DNA of 42,681 bases, taken from assembly GCA_012837605.1 (NCBI GenBank), contig DUQV01000037.1:1-42681 (forward strand), in the 5' to 3' direction. This DNA is from Clostridiales bacterium (GTDB taxonomy: Bacteria; Bacillota; Clostridia; Lachnospirales; Lachnospiraceae). This document shows positions 16,663 to 24,600 of this stretch, piece after piece; position 1 is the first letter of the stretch; every line of letters starts with the position of its first letter. A model generated the notes under the pieces. That model had not been told where the DNA came from. It saw only the letters and a program-made list of their open reading frames with translations, and ran no database searches. Made by a program: the position numbers and the translations under genes.

Positions 16663-17574
16663 TTATTTATTCAACAATACCACCTGTACCAATTCAGGCG
16701 GATTAAGAAATCTTGGCATAAAAGAATGACTTCCCAAACCTCTTGATATCACCATACAGCAGTTATTTTCAGCATGTTGTCCGGCATCATATTTGGGAAA
16801 AAGCTTAATCTGCGGTGATATGACACCGCCCAGAAACGGCAGGCGGATAAGCCCGCCATGCATGTGACCGGATATAACCAAATCCGCTCCCCAAGCTACA
16901 TACTCCTTAAAATATAACGGGTTATGTGCAATCAGTATATGATAGCCTTCCCTGCTCCTGCTTCCAATAAGGCTGCAGATTTCATCCTTATCAGGCTTCT
17001 GCAGGTTTTTTCTGTCAAAAAAATCACTATTTACGGACAGACCGGTGATTGTAAGCTTGCTGTCCCTATAATGCAATTCTATACCGCTGTTGTCCAAAAG
17101 GTGAACACCGAGCTTTTTAAGCTCTTTTTTGTATGCGTTCCATTCCTCATAAAGATGTACGCAATTTTTATTTCTATTCTCACTGCTTTCTGCGTCATTT
17201 ATAATGTTCTTCAGCTCTTCAAAGTACTGCTCATGATTCCCAAATGCATAATAAACAGGATAAAATTCAGAAATTTTCTCAATAAAATCAAATGCTTTAC
17301 CGGGATAACATCGTTTTTTCTTATTAATCATATCCCCCGCTATTATAACAAACTCCGGCTTTTGTTCCAATATTTTTTTAATAAGTCTTTTGTTGTTTTT
17401 CCCGAAGCTTGTGTTATGAAGATCGGACACTACAACAAATGATAAACCGTTAATATCCCGACCGATAAGCTCGGAATGTACAGTGTATTTTGATATGACA
17501 AGAATTTTCTGTTCAAAATAAGACCATAAAACAAATATTATAATCAAGCTTAGTAATACCCAAATATATGTCAT
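16663..17574 (-). CDS. Membrane-anchored metallophosphoesterase (YkuE-like)
   Basis: About 303 residues from the ATG at 17574, which has AAAGGAG in front; an in-frame start 24 codons upstream is rejected because it overlaps the promoter. Residues 3-20 form a transmembrane helix. The calcineurin-like metal motifs are complete: DLH (51-53), GDM, GNHE and GHMHGG. Relatives such as YkuE hydrolyse phosphate esters, in some cases lipid A or nucleotide derivatives, at the outer membrane face; the substrate here is unknown. It leads the scpA-scpB unit and has a strong promoter (17625-17653). Confidence 0.88.
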   Translation of the reverse strand: MTYIWVLLSLIIIFVLWSYFEQKILVISKYTVHSELIGRDINGLSFVVVSDLHNTSFGKNNKRLIKKILEQKPEFVIIAGDMINKKKRCYPGKAFDFIEKISEFYPVYYAFGNHEQYFEELKNIINDAESSENRNKNCVHLYEEWNAYKKELKKLGVHLLDNSGIELHYRDSKLTITGLSVNSDFFDRKNLQKPDKDEICSLIGSRSREGYHILIAHNPLYFKEYVAWGADLVISGHMHGGLIRLPFLGGVISPQIKLFPKYDAGQHAENNCCMVISRGLGSHSFMPRFLNPPELVQVVLLNK

Positions 17575-17624
17575 GCTGTCTCCTTTCAGGTTTATGACAT
17601 ACCTGCTTAAATACCATCCATTAT

Positions 17625-17653
17625 AATATAACTTTATGTATAACAAGTGTCAA
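17625..17653 (-). promoter_or_regulatory. Promoter of the metallophosphoesterase-scpAB unit
   Basis: On the minus strand, a consensus TTGACA (17648-17653), a 17-base spacer and TATATT (17625-17630). It lies directly behind the hairpin at 17668-17690, so one unit ends where the next begins. Confidence 0.65.
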
Positions 17654-17667
17654 CAAAGATATTTAAA

Positions 17668-17690
17668 GCCTCAACTCATAGTGTTGAGGC
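17668..17690 (-). terminator. Terminator behind the second carboxypeptidase
   Basis: Arms GCCTCAAC and GTTGAGGC (8 pairs, loop of 7) are followed on the minus strand by TTTAAATATCTTT. It is 211 bases from the carboxypeptidase stop at 17901. Two further small hairpins, CCAAC/GTTGG (17768-17784) and GCTTTAGA/TCTAAAGC (17801-17817), lie in between. Confidence 0.5.
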
Positions 17691-17900
17691 CGTTCTTACG
17701 TATCATTCTCTGTCTTTGTGAGTTTTAATTTTATGAAGTTTATAATATTCCATCTCTTCCAAATCTTCCAACCTTAGATGTTGGGGTTTTCTCCATTTCT
17801 GCTTTAGAATCTAAAGCATTTCCTTAGAATTGTCATTATGTGAATAACGATCCGATGTAAGATACAACATATTACAATATTAATTTTAGCTTATACATAT

Positions 17901-19127
17901 TTATTTATAAGTCAAGAAGAATTTTCTTATTGATTTGATGAAATTATCTTTGTATCCGGCTTTTTCAATATTATCTTTTGCCAGAATATCCACGCTTCCT
18001 ATCTTTTCATTATTATAATAATATACAATATCTCCGATTTTATCCTCAGTGGTTAAAGGTGCAGTAACCTTATCATATAGTACAATTTCTTTTCTGATAT
18101 TATCGGCAGACATCCCCTTAGAGCAAAGATAAGAGAATTCTCCTTTGATTTTGCCGTACACATAGTCGGATATACCTTTTGTAACCCTGACAGGCTCAAG
18201 TGTGATATCCTTATGGTCATCTACATATACCGAGTAATTTGCAAAACCGTAATTTAAAAGTTTGGCAGCCTCCATAAATCTGGTTTTAGTATCAGGTGCA
18301 GCCATAATGACCGCAATCAGATCCATATTGTTTCGTCTGGCTGTTGCAGATAAGCAGTATTTTGCTATGCTGGTCGAGCCTGTTTTTAATCCTGTAATAC
18401 CTTTATAGGACTTAATAAGCTTATTTGTGTTGGTCAGTCCGAACTCTGTTCTTCCTTTCTTGGTTGTATGTACGAATGTATCCATCCAAACCGTGCAATA
18501 ATTGCTCACCTGTGGAAATCTTGTGATCAGTTCTCTTGACATCAATGCTATATCATATGCTGTTGTATAATGATTATCTGCATCCAATCCGGTACAGTTT
18601 ACGAAATTCGTATTATTCATACCCAGTTCTTTTGCTCTTTCATTCATTCTGGCTACGAATTCTTCATGTGAACCTGCGATATGCTCCGCCATGGCTACAG
18701 ATGCATCATTTGCACTGGCAATACTTATACACTTAATCATTGTGTCGACATTTTGAACTTCATAAGGCTCCAGATATACCTGTGAACCACCCATAGAAGC
18801 GGCATGTTCCGTTACGCTCACATCATCCATAAGATTAATTTTCCCTTCTTCTAAAGCCTCAAAGATCAATAATAATGTCATAATCTTTGTAACGCTCGCC
18901 GGTCTTAATCTCTCATCCTTATTTTTTTCAAATATTATCGTTCCTGTTGATCCTTCTATCAGTACCGCTGAAGGTGTAACCAGCTCCATCTTCGCATCTG
19001 CCAATGCGGTAACAGGGATAACATCATTTATCCCGGGTCTTGTTGTATTAATTTGTGCACTTAATAAAGAGTTTGGTGCAGATAAAATTATGGTTAATAA
19101 TAAAAGAAAGATGGCCGTTTTCTTCAT
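17901..19127 (-). CDS. dacF: D-alanyl-D-alanine carboxypeptidase (DacF type, copy 2)
   Basis: 408 residues with a signal peptide (MKKTAIFLLLLTIILSAPN). S11 motifs: SVTK (Ser78-Lys81), SAN (138-140) and KTG (248-250). A C-terminal PBP5-C domain follows from about residue 300. It removes the terminal D-Ala from muropeptides; DacF-type enzymes act in forespore cortex synthesis. The neighbourhood (pdp, xerD, spoIIM, nudF further on) resembles that of B. subtilis dacF, which supports the name. Instead of GGAGG, the leader is GCGGGGC five bases before the ATG, as in the upstream gene. It is 93 bases behind the Ig-like protein gene. Confidence 0.88.
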   Translation of the reverse strand: MKKTAIFLLLLTIILSAPNSLLSAQINTTRPGINDVIPVTALADAKMELVTPSAVLIEGSTGTIIFEKNKDERLRPASVTKIMTLLLIFEALEEGKINLMDDVSVTEHAASMGGSQVYLEPYEVQNVDTMIKCISIASANDASVAMAEHIAGSHEEFVARMNERAKELGMNNTNFVNCTGLDADNHYTTAYDIALMSRELITRFPQVSNYCTVWMDTFVHTTKKGRTEFGLTNTNKLIKSYKGITGLKTGSTSIAKYCLSATARRNNMDLIAVIMAAPDTKTRFMEAAKLLNYGFANYSVYVDDHKDITLEPVRVTKGISDYVYGKIKGEFSYLCSKGMSADNIRKEIVLYDKVTAPLTTEDKIGDIVYYYNNEKIGSVDILAKDNIEKAGYKDNFIKSIRKFFLTYK

Positions 19128-19220
19128 ATATTGCCCCGCAAAAATACTATTATTAATATTTTAATCCATGCTGTACGGTTTTAGACCAATCCTTATATAA
19201 ATTTGTCTGCAGGATTCGTA

Positions 19221-19790
19221 TTATCTTACAGTTATTACGCATTTTAAATGTTTTCCCTTTACATTAGCTGTTATTGTTGTTTTTCCGGGACGTTTTGCCT
19301 TTACCTTACCGAATATGTTTACCGTAGCAACTGATGAATTACTGCTTGTATATCTTACAAAGCATGCAGGACCCTTTACTCTTAAACGAAATGTATCTCC
19401 AAGCCTTAAGTTTAGTCGTTTTCTGTTTAAATCAATAACCTTTACCCGGCATTTTAATTTTCTTTTTCCAACCTTTGCAATAATGACAGCCTTTCCTGTA
19501 CGATAAGCATATACTCTTCCGTTAAAATTCACTCCTGCCACACGAAAGTTGGTTGAATAAAAGGACACCCTTTTATTAATTCCATATACAAATAATCGAA
19601 ACTCCTCTCCCTTGATAAGATATATCTCCTGTCTGTTTAGATGCAGACTAAACGGGAGAATTATACCCTTTCGGTAGAACAAACCGGAGTTTCGATATAA
19701 AGAAAACATGACTATCAATATAATTACTGATATAATTATAACTTTATAAATTTTACGCAAAATGTATGATCTTTTAATATTTCTGCTCAT
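19221..19790 (-). CDS. Membrane-anchored protein with two bacterial Ig-like (BIG2-type) domains
   Basis: 189 residues, unusually basic (many Arg and Lys). One transmembrane helix lies at about 16-32. Two tandem Ig-like repeats follow: about 50-118, and about 120-189 with the BIG2-type FVRYTSSNSSVATVNIFGKV and KRPGKTTITANVKGKHLKC. The first repeat has the parallel elements SFYSTNFRVAGVNFNGRVYA and RTGKAVIIAKV. Such domains mediate adhesion or wall contact; the role here is unknown. It lies upstream of the carboxypeptidase on the same strand and may be co-transcribed. Its leader is GCGGGGC three bases before the ATG. Confidence 0.8.
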   Translation of the reverse strand: MSRNIKRSYILRKIYKVIIISVIILIVMFSLYRNSGLFYRKGIILPFSLHLNRQEIYLIKGEEFRLFVYGINKRVSFYSTNFRVAGVNFNGRVYAYRTGKAVIIAKVGKRKLKCRVKVIDLNRKRLNLRLGDTFRLRVKGPACFVRYTSSNSSVATVNIFGKVKAKRPGKTTITANVKGKHLKCVITVR

Positions 19791-19863
19791 TACGCCCCGC
19801 CGCTTTATATAATTATAATATATATGAATTTCTCATTATACTTTATGAAGCAGCTTATTATTC

Positions 19864-19883
19864 AAGTACACCCCGGTGCACTT
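19864..19883. promoter_or_regulatory. Small hairpin or palindrome between pdp and the Ig-like gene
   Basis: Arms AAGTACAC and GTGCACTT with a four-base loop pair over 8 positions if one G-U is allowed. On the minus strand it is 137 bases behind pdp and 73 before the Ig-like gene. TTGAAT followed by TATAAT with an over-long 19-base spacer lies just downstream, so it could be a transcript end or an operator. Confidence 0.3.
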
Positions 19884-19895
19884 ATATACAGATTT

Positions 19896-19982
19896 ATATC
19901 ATACAAATTATTCAAATCATAAAAGTAATATCATACAAATCTTATAAATCATTCAAATCAAACATAGTAATATCATACAAAT
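19896..19982. repeat. Short imperfect tandem repeats downstream of pdp
   Basis: The 13-mer ATATCATACAAAT occurs three times (19896-19908, 19928-19940, 19970-19982) and ATTCAAATCA twice (19910-19919, 19951-19960), alternating within about 90 bases. No coding potential is visible. Confidence 0.6.
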
Positions 19983-20020
19983 AATAAAGCAATACAATAC
20001 TGATAAGATATCTCAATATA

Positions 20021-21349
20021 TTATACTATTTTGATTACACCGTCTTTTGTAACGACACTATAGATATATGGTGGTCTTGCGGCTTTTTCCTTATTGATAA
20101 TAAAAGCATTAAGAAGCCTCTTTTTTGCTTCCCTTCTCTTGTTATCATCATTAGCATACAGGGTGGCAAGAGTCTCGCCCTTTGACACCTTATCTCCTAA
20201 TTTCTTGTGTATGAAAATTCCCACGCTTAAATCAATTTTACTGTCCTTGGTTACACGTCCGCCGCCTAACAGCAAAGAAGCCATGCCCACTTCATCAGTC
20301 CTTATTTCACTTATATAGCCATCCGAAGGGGATTTTAAATCATATTTAATTGATGCGAGCTTAAGCAGACCGGGATTATATACGAATTCGCTGTCTCCGC
20401 CCTGAGCATTGACAAACTGTGCCATCTTATCTAAAGCAGATTTATTCCTAATCGTTTCTAAGAGCAAATCCTTACCTTCCTTTGCAGACTTAACTCTTCC
20501 TGCTCCTAAAAGCATATAAGAAGTCAAAGCAATGCTTACTTCAAGAAGGTCTTCAGGACCCTGCCCATTTAATGTTTCAATGGCTTCCTTCACCTCAAGA
20601 GCATTACCGACAGCTCTTCCAAGAGGTTGGTTCATATCCGTAATAACTGCATAGGTAGGCTTATTAGCCAGAGTTCCTATTTGAACCATTTCGTTAGCAA
20701 GTGCAAGTGAATCCTCATAACTTTTCATAAATGCACCGCTTCCGGTTTTAACATCAAGTACAATAACATCCGCTCCGGAGGCAAGCTTCTTGCTCATGAT
20801 ACTTGAGGCTATAAGCGATATATTATCGACAGTTGCCGTAACATCTCTGAGTGCATATATTTTTTTGTCTGCCGGAGCAAGATTATATGTCTGACCAACG
20901 ATAGCGAGCTTAATCTTATTAACATTCTCAATGAATTGCTCGGTTGATAAACTCGTTGAAAAGCCGGGGAAGCTTTCAAGCTTATCTATAGTGCCGCCGG
21001 TATGCCCAAGACCTCTTCCCGACATCTTTGCAACGGGCAGTCCAAGAGCGGCAACCATAGGGCCAAGAACCAGAGATGTCTTATCTCCCACACCTCCGGT
21101 ACTGTGTTTATCCACCTTTACTCCTTCAATCTCAGAAAGATCCAAAAGATCTCCGCTGTTTGCCATGGCAATCGTAAGGTTCGCTGTTTCTTCATGAGTC
21201 ATATGATTAAGACATACAGCCATTAAAAATGCCGACATCTGATAATCAGGTATATCTCCCTTTGTGTAGCCTTCAATAATAAACTCAATTTCTTCCTTAC
21301 TAAGCTCACCCTTATTCTTCTTTTTATTAATCAGTTCATACATATTCAT
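20021..21349 (-). CDS. pdp: Pyrimidine-nucleoside phosphorylase
   Basis: 442 residues, normal length. The thymidine/pyrimidine-nucleoside phosphorylase signature is visible as MSGRGLGHTGGTIDKLES, and the phosphate-binding loop as KHSTGGVGDKTSLVL. The C-terminal domain ends with AARPPYIYSVVTKDG. It splits uridine, thymidine and deoxyuridine to base and (deoxy)ribose-1-phosphate in nucleoside salvage. GGAGTGAT precedes the ATG. It is divergent from the DAHP synthase gene. In B. subtilis the equivalent site between xerD and dacF holds drm and pupG, also salvage genes. Confidence 0.95.
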   Translation of the reverse strand: MNMYELINKKKNKGELSKEEIEFIIEGYTKGDIPDYQMSAFLMAVCLNHMTHEETANLTIAMANSGDLLDLSEIEGVKVDKHSTGGVGDKTSLVLGPMVAALGLPVAKMSGRGLGHTGGTIDKLESFPGFSTSLSTEQFIENVNKIKLAIVGQTYNLAPADKKIYALRDVTATVDNISLIASSIMSKKLASGADVIVLDVKTGSGAFMKSYEDSLALANEMVQIGTLANKPTYAVITDMNQPLGRAVGNALEVKEAIETLNGQGPEDLLEVSIALTSYMLLGAGRVKSAKEGKDLLLETIRNKSALDKMAQFVNAQGGDSEFVYNPGLLKLASIKYDLKSPSDGYISEIRTDEVGMASLLLGGGRVTKDSKIDLSVGIFIHKKLGDKVSKGETLATLYANDDNKRREAKKRLLNAFIINKEKAARPPYIYSVVTKDGVIKIV

Positions 21350-21528
21350 TTTTCATCACTCCAAAACATATTAATTTACCACACCATAATCATATCATTT
21401 TACAAAAATACTTGCCATTAAAATATATATTTAATATTAGTCTGTCTGTTATTATTCCAAATAATTTGTAATCAATTTTTCCATAAAATAATATTACCGA
21501 TTGAAATGAAAATATTAGTAAATTATCA

Positions 21529-21557
21529 TTGACTAAAATAGAAAAAAATAATAAAAT
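21529..21557 (+). promoter_or_regulatory. Promoter of the DAHP synthase gene
   Basis: TTGACT (21529-21534), a 17-base spacer and TAAAAT (21552-21557), 29 bases before the ATG. The leader is too short for a T-box or attenuator. Confidence 0.65.
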
Positions 21558-21586
21558 GAATAAAATCTTGAAGGGAGAAAATATAA

Positions 21587-22615
21587 ATGAGTTTCGAATT
21601 CATAAGAGAAGTAATATCACCATCTGAATTATTGAAAGCCTATCCCTTGCCCCAAAAGGATGTTATAAGAAAAAGAGAAAGAGACAAGGAAATAAAAGAT
21701 ATCATTATGGGCAGTTCTGATAAATTTCTTGTTGTCATCGGTCCATGCTCTGCAGACCATGAGGATGCGGTATGTGATTATATATCAAGACTTGCTAGAG
21801 TACAAGACATAGTAAAGGACAGATTGGTTCTTGTGCCCAGAGTATATACTAACAAGCCAAGGACTACGGGGGAAGGATACAAAGGTATTGTTCACCAGCC
21901 AAATCCCGAAAAAGAACCGGATTTGCAGGAAGGATTAATTGCAATGAGAAAGATGCACCTTCGTGCCATTGCAGAGTCAGGACTTACTGCTGCAGATGAA
22001 ATGCTTTACCCGGAAAACTGGCCTTATGTTGAAGATGTTCTTTCTTATGTTGCTGTGGGAGCACGCTCTGTTGAGAACCAACAGCACAGACTGACCATCA
22101 GCGGTATGGATATTCCTGCAGGTATGAAGAATCCAACCAGCGGAGACTTCTCTGTTATGCTGAATTCTGTTGTGGCTGCTCAAAGAAGTCATACCTTCCT
22201 CTACCGGAAATGGGAAGTAAAGACCTCAGGTAATCCCTTAGCTCACACTATATTAAGAGGTGCAGTGAATAAACATGGTCAATCCATACCGAATTATCAT
22301 TATGAAGACCTGTATAGACTGCTGCATATGTATGAAGAAAGGGAATTACAGTATCCTGCAGCCATTATAGATTCAAATCATGCTAATTCAAATAAAACAT
22401 ATTGGGAGCAGCCGCGAATAATTAAAGAGGTTCTATACAGCAGAAAGATCAGTCCGGATATAGCCAAACTCGTTAAGGGCGTAATGATAGAAAGCTATAT
22501 TGAAAGCGGAAGGCAGGAAGTATCAGGACATGTATATGGTAAATCAATAACGGATTCTTGCCTTGGCTGGGAAGAATCCGAAAGGTTGATATATTACATT
22601 GCCGACCATGTGTAA
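21587..22615 (+). CDS. aroF: 3-deoxy-7-phosphoheptulonate synthase (AroF/G type)
   Basis: 342 residues of the class I-alpha (E. coli AroF/G/H-like) family. Visible motifs: VVIGPCSADH, VPRVYTNKPRTTGEGYKG, GARSVENQQHR, DIPAGMKNPTSGD and IIDSNHANSNK. These contain the metal and phosphoenolpyruvate ligands of the barrel. It condenses PEP with erythrose-4-phosphate, the first step of aromatic amino acid synthesis. It is alone on the plus strand between pdp and the xerD-like gene, with its own promoter; no other shikimate gene is near. AAGGGAG precedes the ATG. Confidence 0.95.
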   Translation: MSFEFIREVISPSELLKAYPLPQKDVIRKRERDKEIKDIIMGSSDKFLVVIGPCSADHEDAVCDYISRLARVQDIVKDRLVLVPRVYTNKPRTTGEGYKGIVHQPNPEKEPDLQEGLIAMRKMHLRAIAESGLTAADEMLYPENWPYVEDVLSYVAVGARSVENQQHRLTISGMDIPAGMKNPTSGDFSVMLNSVVAAQRSHTFLYRKWEVKTSGNPLAHTILRGAVNKHGQSIPNYHYEDLYRLLHMYEERELQYPAAIIDSNHANSNKTYWEQPRIIKEVLYSRKISPDIAKLVKGVMIESYIESGRQEVSGHVYGKSITDSCLGWEESERLIYYIADHV

Positions 22616-22747
22616 AATATCCTTAATTTCAGAATAATTAATATGTATAAATATTAGGGTTATATAATTAATGCTTGGGTCACATTAACATCCCTGAAAT
22701 CTGCATTATAGACCTAAAATTTAAAACAACTCTAACTTCAGTGATGG

Positions 22748-22771
22748 GGTGGGTTTCTGATGAAGCCCACC
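22748..22771. terminator. Hairpin between convergent genes
   Basis: Arms GGTGGGTTTC (22748-22757) and GAAGCCCACC (22762-22771) pair over 10 bases with one G-T and a TGAT loop. It is 132 bases behind the DAHP synthase stop and 56 behind the xerD-like stop, so it may serve both, though T-runs are lacking. Confidence 0.5.
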
Positions 22772-22827
22772 TCAACTACTTGTACATAGAGCCGTATATT
22801 CTAAGCTTGGTACCGGTTTTTATGATA

Positions 22828-23703
22828 TTATGCTCTGGGATGAGTATTTGCATATACCTCGCGACTGTTTTGATAATTATATGAAAGATAAAGCTGAGTT
22901 GTACTTATATCGGTATGTCCCAGAAATTTCTGAACCACACCTATATCAGCTCCGTTATCTATCATATGTGCAGCAAATGAATGACGAATCATATTGGGAT
23001 TGATTCCTTCTATTCCTGCTTTTTTGGAATACTCCTTTAAAATTTTCCAAAATCCTTGTCTGCTGAGCTGTTCACCATGACTGTTTAAAAACAAATATTC
23101 ATTATTCTTTTTATCAAATGCAGCATTACGTATCTTCAGATAGGCATTTAAAGCATCTTTCGAAGCATTTCCAAAGGGAATACTTCTTTCATTCTTATCG
23201 CCACAGGTAACATATTTACCTGACAGATTAACATCCGAAAGCTTTAAATTGACAAGTTCTGAAACCTTCATACCTGTAGCATACAAAAGCTCCAGCATAG
23301 CTTTATCACGAATTCCTTTACTTGTTTTTATGTTCGGTTGATTAAGTATTGCCAGTATCTTATCTTCCTCCAAAACTTGAGGTGACTTCTTCACTACCTT
23401 TGGCGGTTTAATTCGTTCTGAAGGATCTCCCTTAATACTTCCATTCTTAAGAAGATATAATAAAAATGCTTTCATAGAAGCAATATGTCTTGATACTGAT
23501 GAAGGAGACATATTTTCCTTTTCCAAGGACAGAACATATGAATTGAGGCTTGTCTCTGTAATTTTTGCAGCATTTTCTATTCCCTGTTTGCGTAGAAAGG
23601 ATTCCAGTTTACTTAAATCATTTCGGTAAGCTCTGATAGTGTTCATTGAAGACTGCTTGACTTCCAAAAGATACTTTGTAAAATCCTCAATCTGCTGTTT
23701 CAT
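22828..23703 (-). CDS. xerD: XerD-like tyrosine recombinase with altered active site
   Basis: About 291 residues. The ATG at 23703 follows a clear AGGAGGT; the open frame runs 45 codons further upstream only because it reads through the tandem repeats. The N-terminal SAM-like domain (residues 1-95) and the catalytic domain are of normal length and end in HPRA, as in E. coli XerD. Against the E. coli residues, R247, H270 and Y279 are kept (Arg240, His263, Tyr272). The first Arg is Lys146 (ATGMKVSEL) and the His of HxxR is Asn237 (NPNMIRHSF); the beta-strand Lys region is shortened (CGDKNER, Lys170). Linkage to spoIIM matches B. subtilis xerD. Catalytic competence is doubtful; see findings. Confidence 0.85.
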   Translation of the reverse strand: MKQQIEDFTKYLLEVKQSSMNTIRAYRNDLSKLESFLRKQGIENAAKITETSLNSYVLSLEKENMSPSSVSRHIASMKAFLLYLLKNGSIKGDPSERIKPPKVVKKSPQVLEEDKILAILNQPNIKTSKGIRDKAMLELLYATGMKVSELVNLKLSDVNLSGKYVTCGDKNERSIPFGNASKDALNAYLKIRNAAFDKKNNEYLFLNSHGEQLSRQGFWKILKEYSKKAGIEGINPNMIRHSFAAHMIDNGADIGVVQKFLGHTDISTTQLYLSYNYQNSREVYANTHPRA

Positions 23704-23708
23704 CCCAA

Positions 23709-23860
23709 ACCTCCTATATAAACTATAAAAAAACAATAACATACAACGGAGGTTTTTACCTCCTATATAAACTATAAAAAACAATAACATACAACGGAGG
23801 TTTTTACCTCCTATATAAACTATAAAAAACAATAACATACAACGGAGGTTTTTACCTCCT
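23709..23860. repeat. 48-bp tandem repeat, three copies
   Basis: Units 23709-23757 (49 bases, one extra A), 23758-23805 and 23806-23853 (48 bases each), plus a partial ACCTCCT at 23854-23860. Apart from the extra A, the units are practically identical, with differences only at the xerD edge. Every junction contains GGAGGT-tttt-ACCTCC, a perfect 6-base hairpin. On the minus strand this gives an AGGAGGT Shine-Dalgarno-like motif in each unit. The xerD ribosome binding site is the last, diverged one. Confidence 0.92.
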
Positions 23861-23863
23861 GAA

Positions 23864-24490
23864 TTAACTTAAAAAATTAATAGCTAAAATTATTAATCCC
23901 AAGATTTTTTTCAGTAAAAACGCACCAACGTATGCTTCCAAAAAGCTGCCGATTAATAATAGAACAGCCAGGAAAAAGCATAAAATCAAATATGATTTCA
24001 ACTGTCTGTGTATTGTTCCCATATAATCTCTTGTATCATAATATATCGACTTACTTAGATTATATCCTCTGTGTATACATACGATTATTATAGGAAGATA
24101 TATGATGCCATGGGGAAACTGATAAACAAGAATTAGCAAAATACCTTTAAAGCCATATTGGATCGCTACCACCGATATAAAAAAACCGGTTGTAAATCCA
24201 AAAGCTATTATTTTAAATATTATATATGGAATACCCAATATTGTAACTGACAGCAAACAGAATGCAGCAAATTCTCTGAAGTTTTTACCTAATATATATA
24301 AGAATAAGCTTTTATAATCTATATTCTCTCTTACTATGTCATTGAAAATAATATTATGGCTGTCCACCAGCTTGTCATAATAGAAGGAACGGAACATATT
24401 GGCTGAAATTATGCCAAGAATCAGTCCCACACCCATAAGAAGAATTGATTTCTGAATAATACTCATACGCTGCAGCTTTGCTTTTAGCAT
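23864..24490 (-). CDS. spoIIM: Stage II sporulation protein M
   Basis: About 208 residues, polytopic. A cytoplasmic basic N-terminus and first helix (SILLMGVGLILGIISANMF) precede the SpoIIM/DUF95 domain with helices near 80-105, 108-130 and 180-205. A central motif with FREFAAFCLL and FGFTTGFFIS, then YQFPHGIIYLP, is typical of the family. SpoIIM is part of the SpoIIDMP complex that remodels peptidoglycan during engulfment. An in-frame TTG at 24496 is an alternative start; I prefer the ATG at 24490, though the leader (GGGATGAG) is a poor site in both cases. It lies between nudF and the xerD-like gene. Confidence 0.92.
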   Translation of the reverse strand: MLKAKLQRMSIIQKSILLMGVGLILGIISANMFRSFYYDKLVDSHNIIFNDIVRENIDYKSLFLYILGKNFREFAAFCLLSVTILGIPYIIFKIIAFGFTTGFFISVVAIQYGFKGILLILVYQFPHGIIYLPIIIVCIHRGYNLSKSIYYDTRDYMGTIHRQLKSYLILCFFLAVLLLIGSFLEAYVGAFLLKKILGLIILAINFLS

Positions 24491-24520
24491 TTTCAAAGAC
24501 TCATCCCGCCCTATTATTAT

Positions 24521-24557
24521 TTGACAATATAGAAATTACCTAGGCTTGTATTGTCAA
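24521..24557. promoter_or_regulatory. Inverted repeat upstream of spoIIM
   Basis: Arms TTGACAATA (24521-24529) and TATTGTCAA (24549-24557) are perfect, separated by 19 bases that include CCTAGG. On the minus strand the outer TTGACA has an 18-base spacing to TCTATA, a possible promoter 30-60 bases before spoIIM. The symmetry suggests an operator or a hairpin. Confidence 0.4.
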
Positions 24558-24600
24558 TAGATAAATATGACAGGATTTTGAAAATAGAACAAAACCTTTT

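Noticed and set aside
21350-21586. T-box or trp-type leader for the DAHP synthase gene
   Set aside because: The promoter lies only 29 bases before the ATG, and no specifier or antiterminator structure is visible.
23704-23838. N-terminal 45-residue extension of the XerD-like protein
   Set aside because: It is only the read-through of the tandem repeats; a strong AGGAGGT sits just before the ATG at 23703, and the shorter protein has the standard XerD length.
23709-23860. CRISPR-like array
   Set aside because: The 48-bp units follow each other directly without variable spacers, and no cas gene is present.
24540-24575. Sigma-E promoter before spoIIM (TCATATT and AATACAAG)
   Set aside because: Both half-sites are recognisable but the spacing is 11 bases, about three too short for the consensus.
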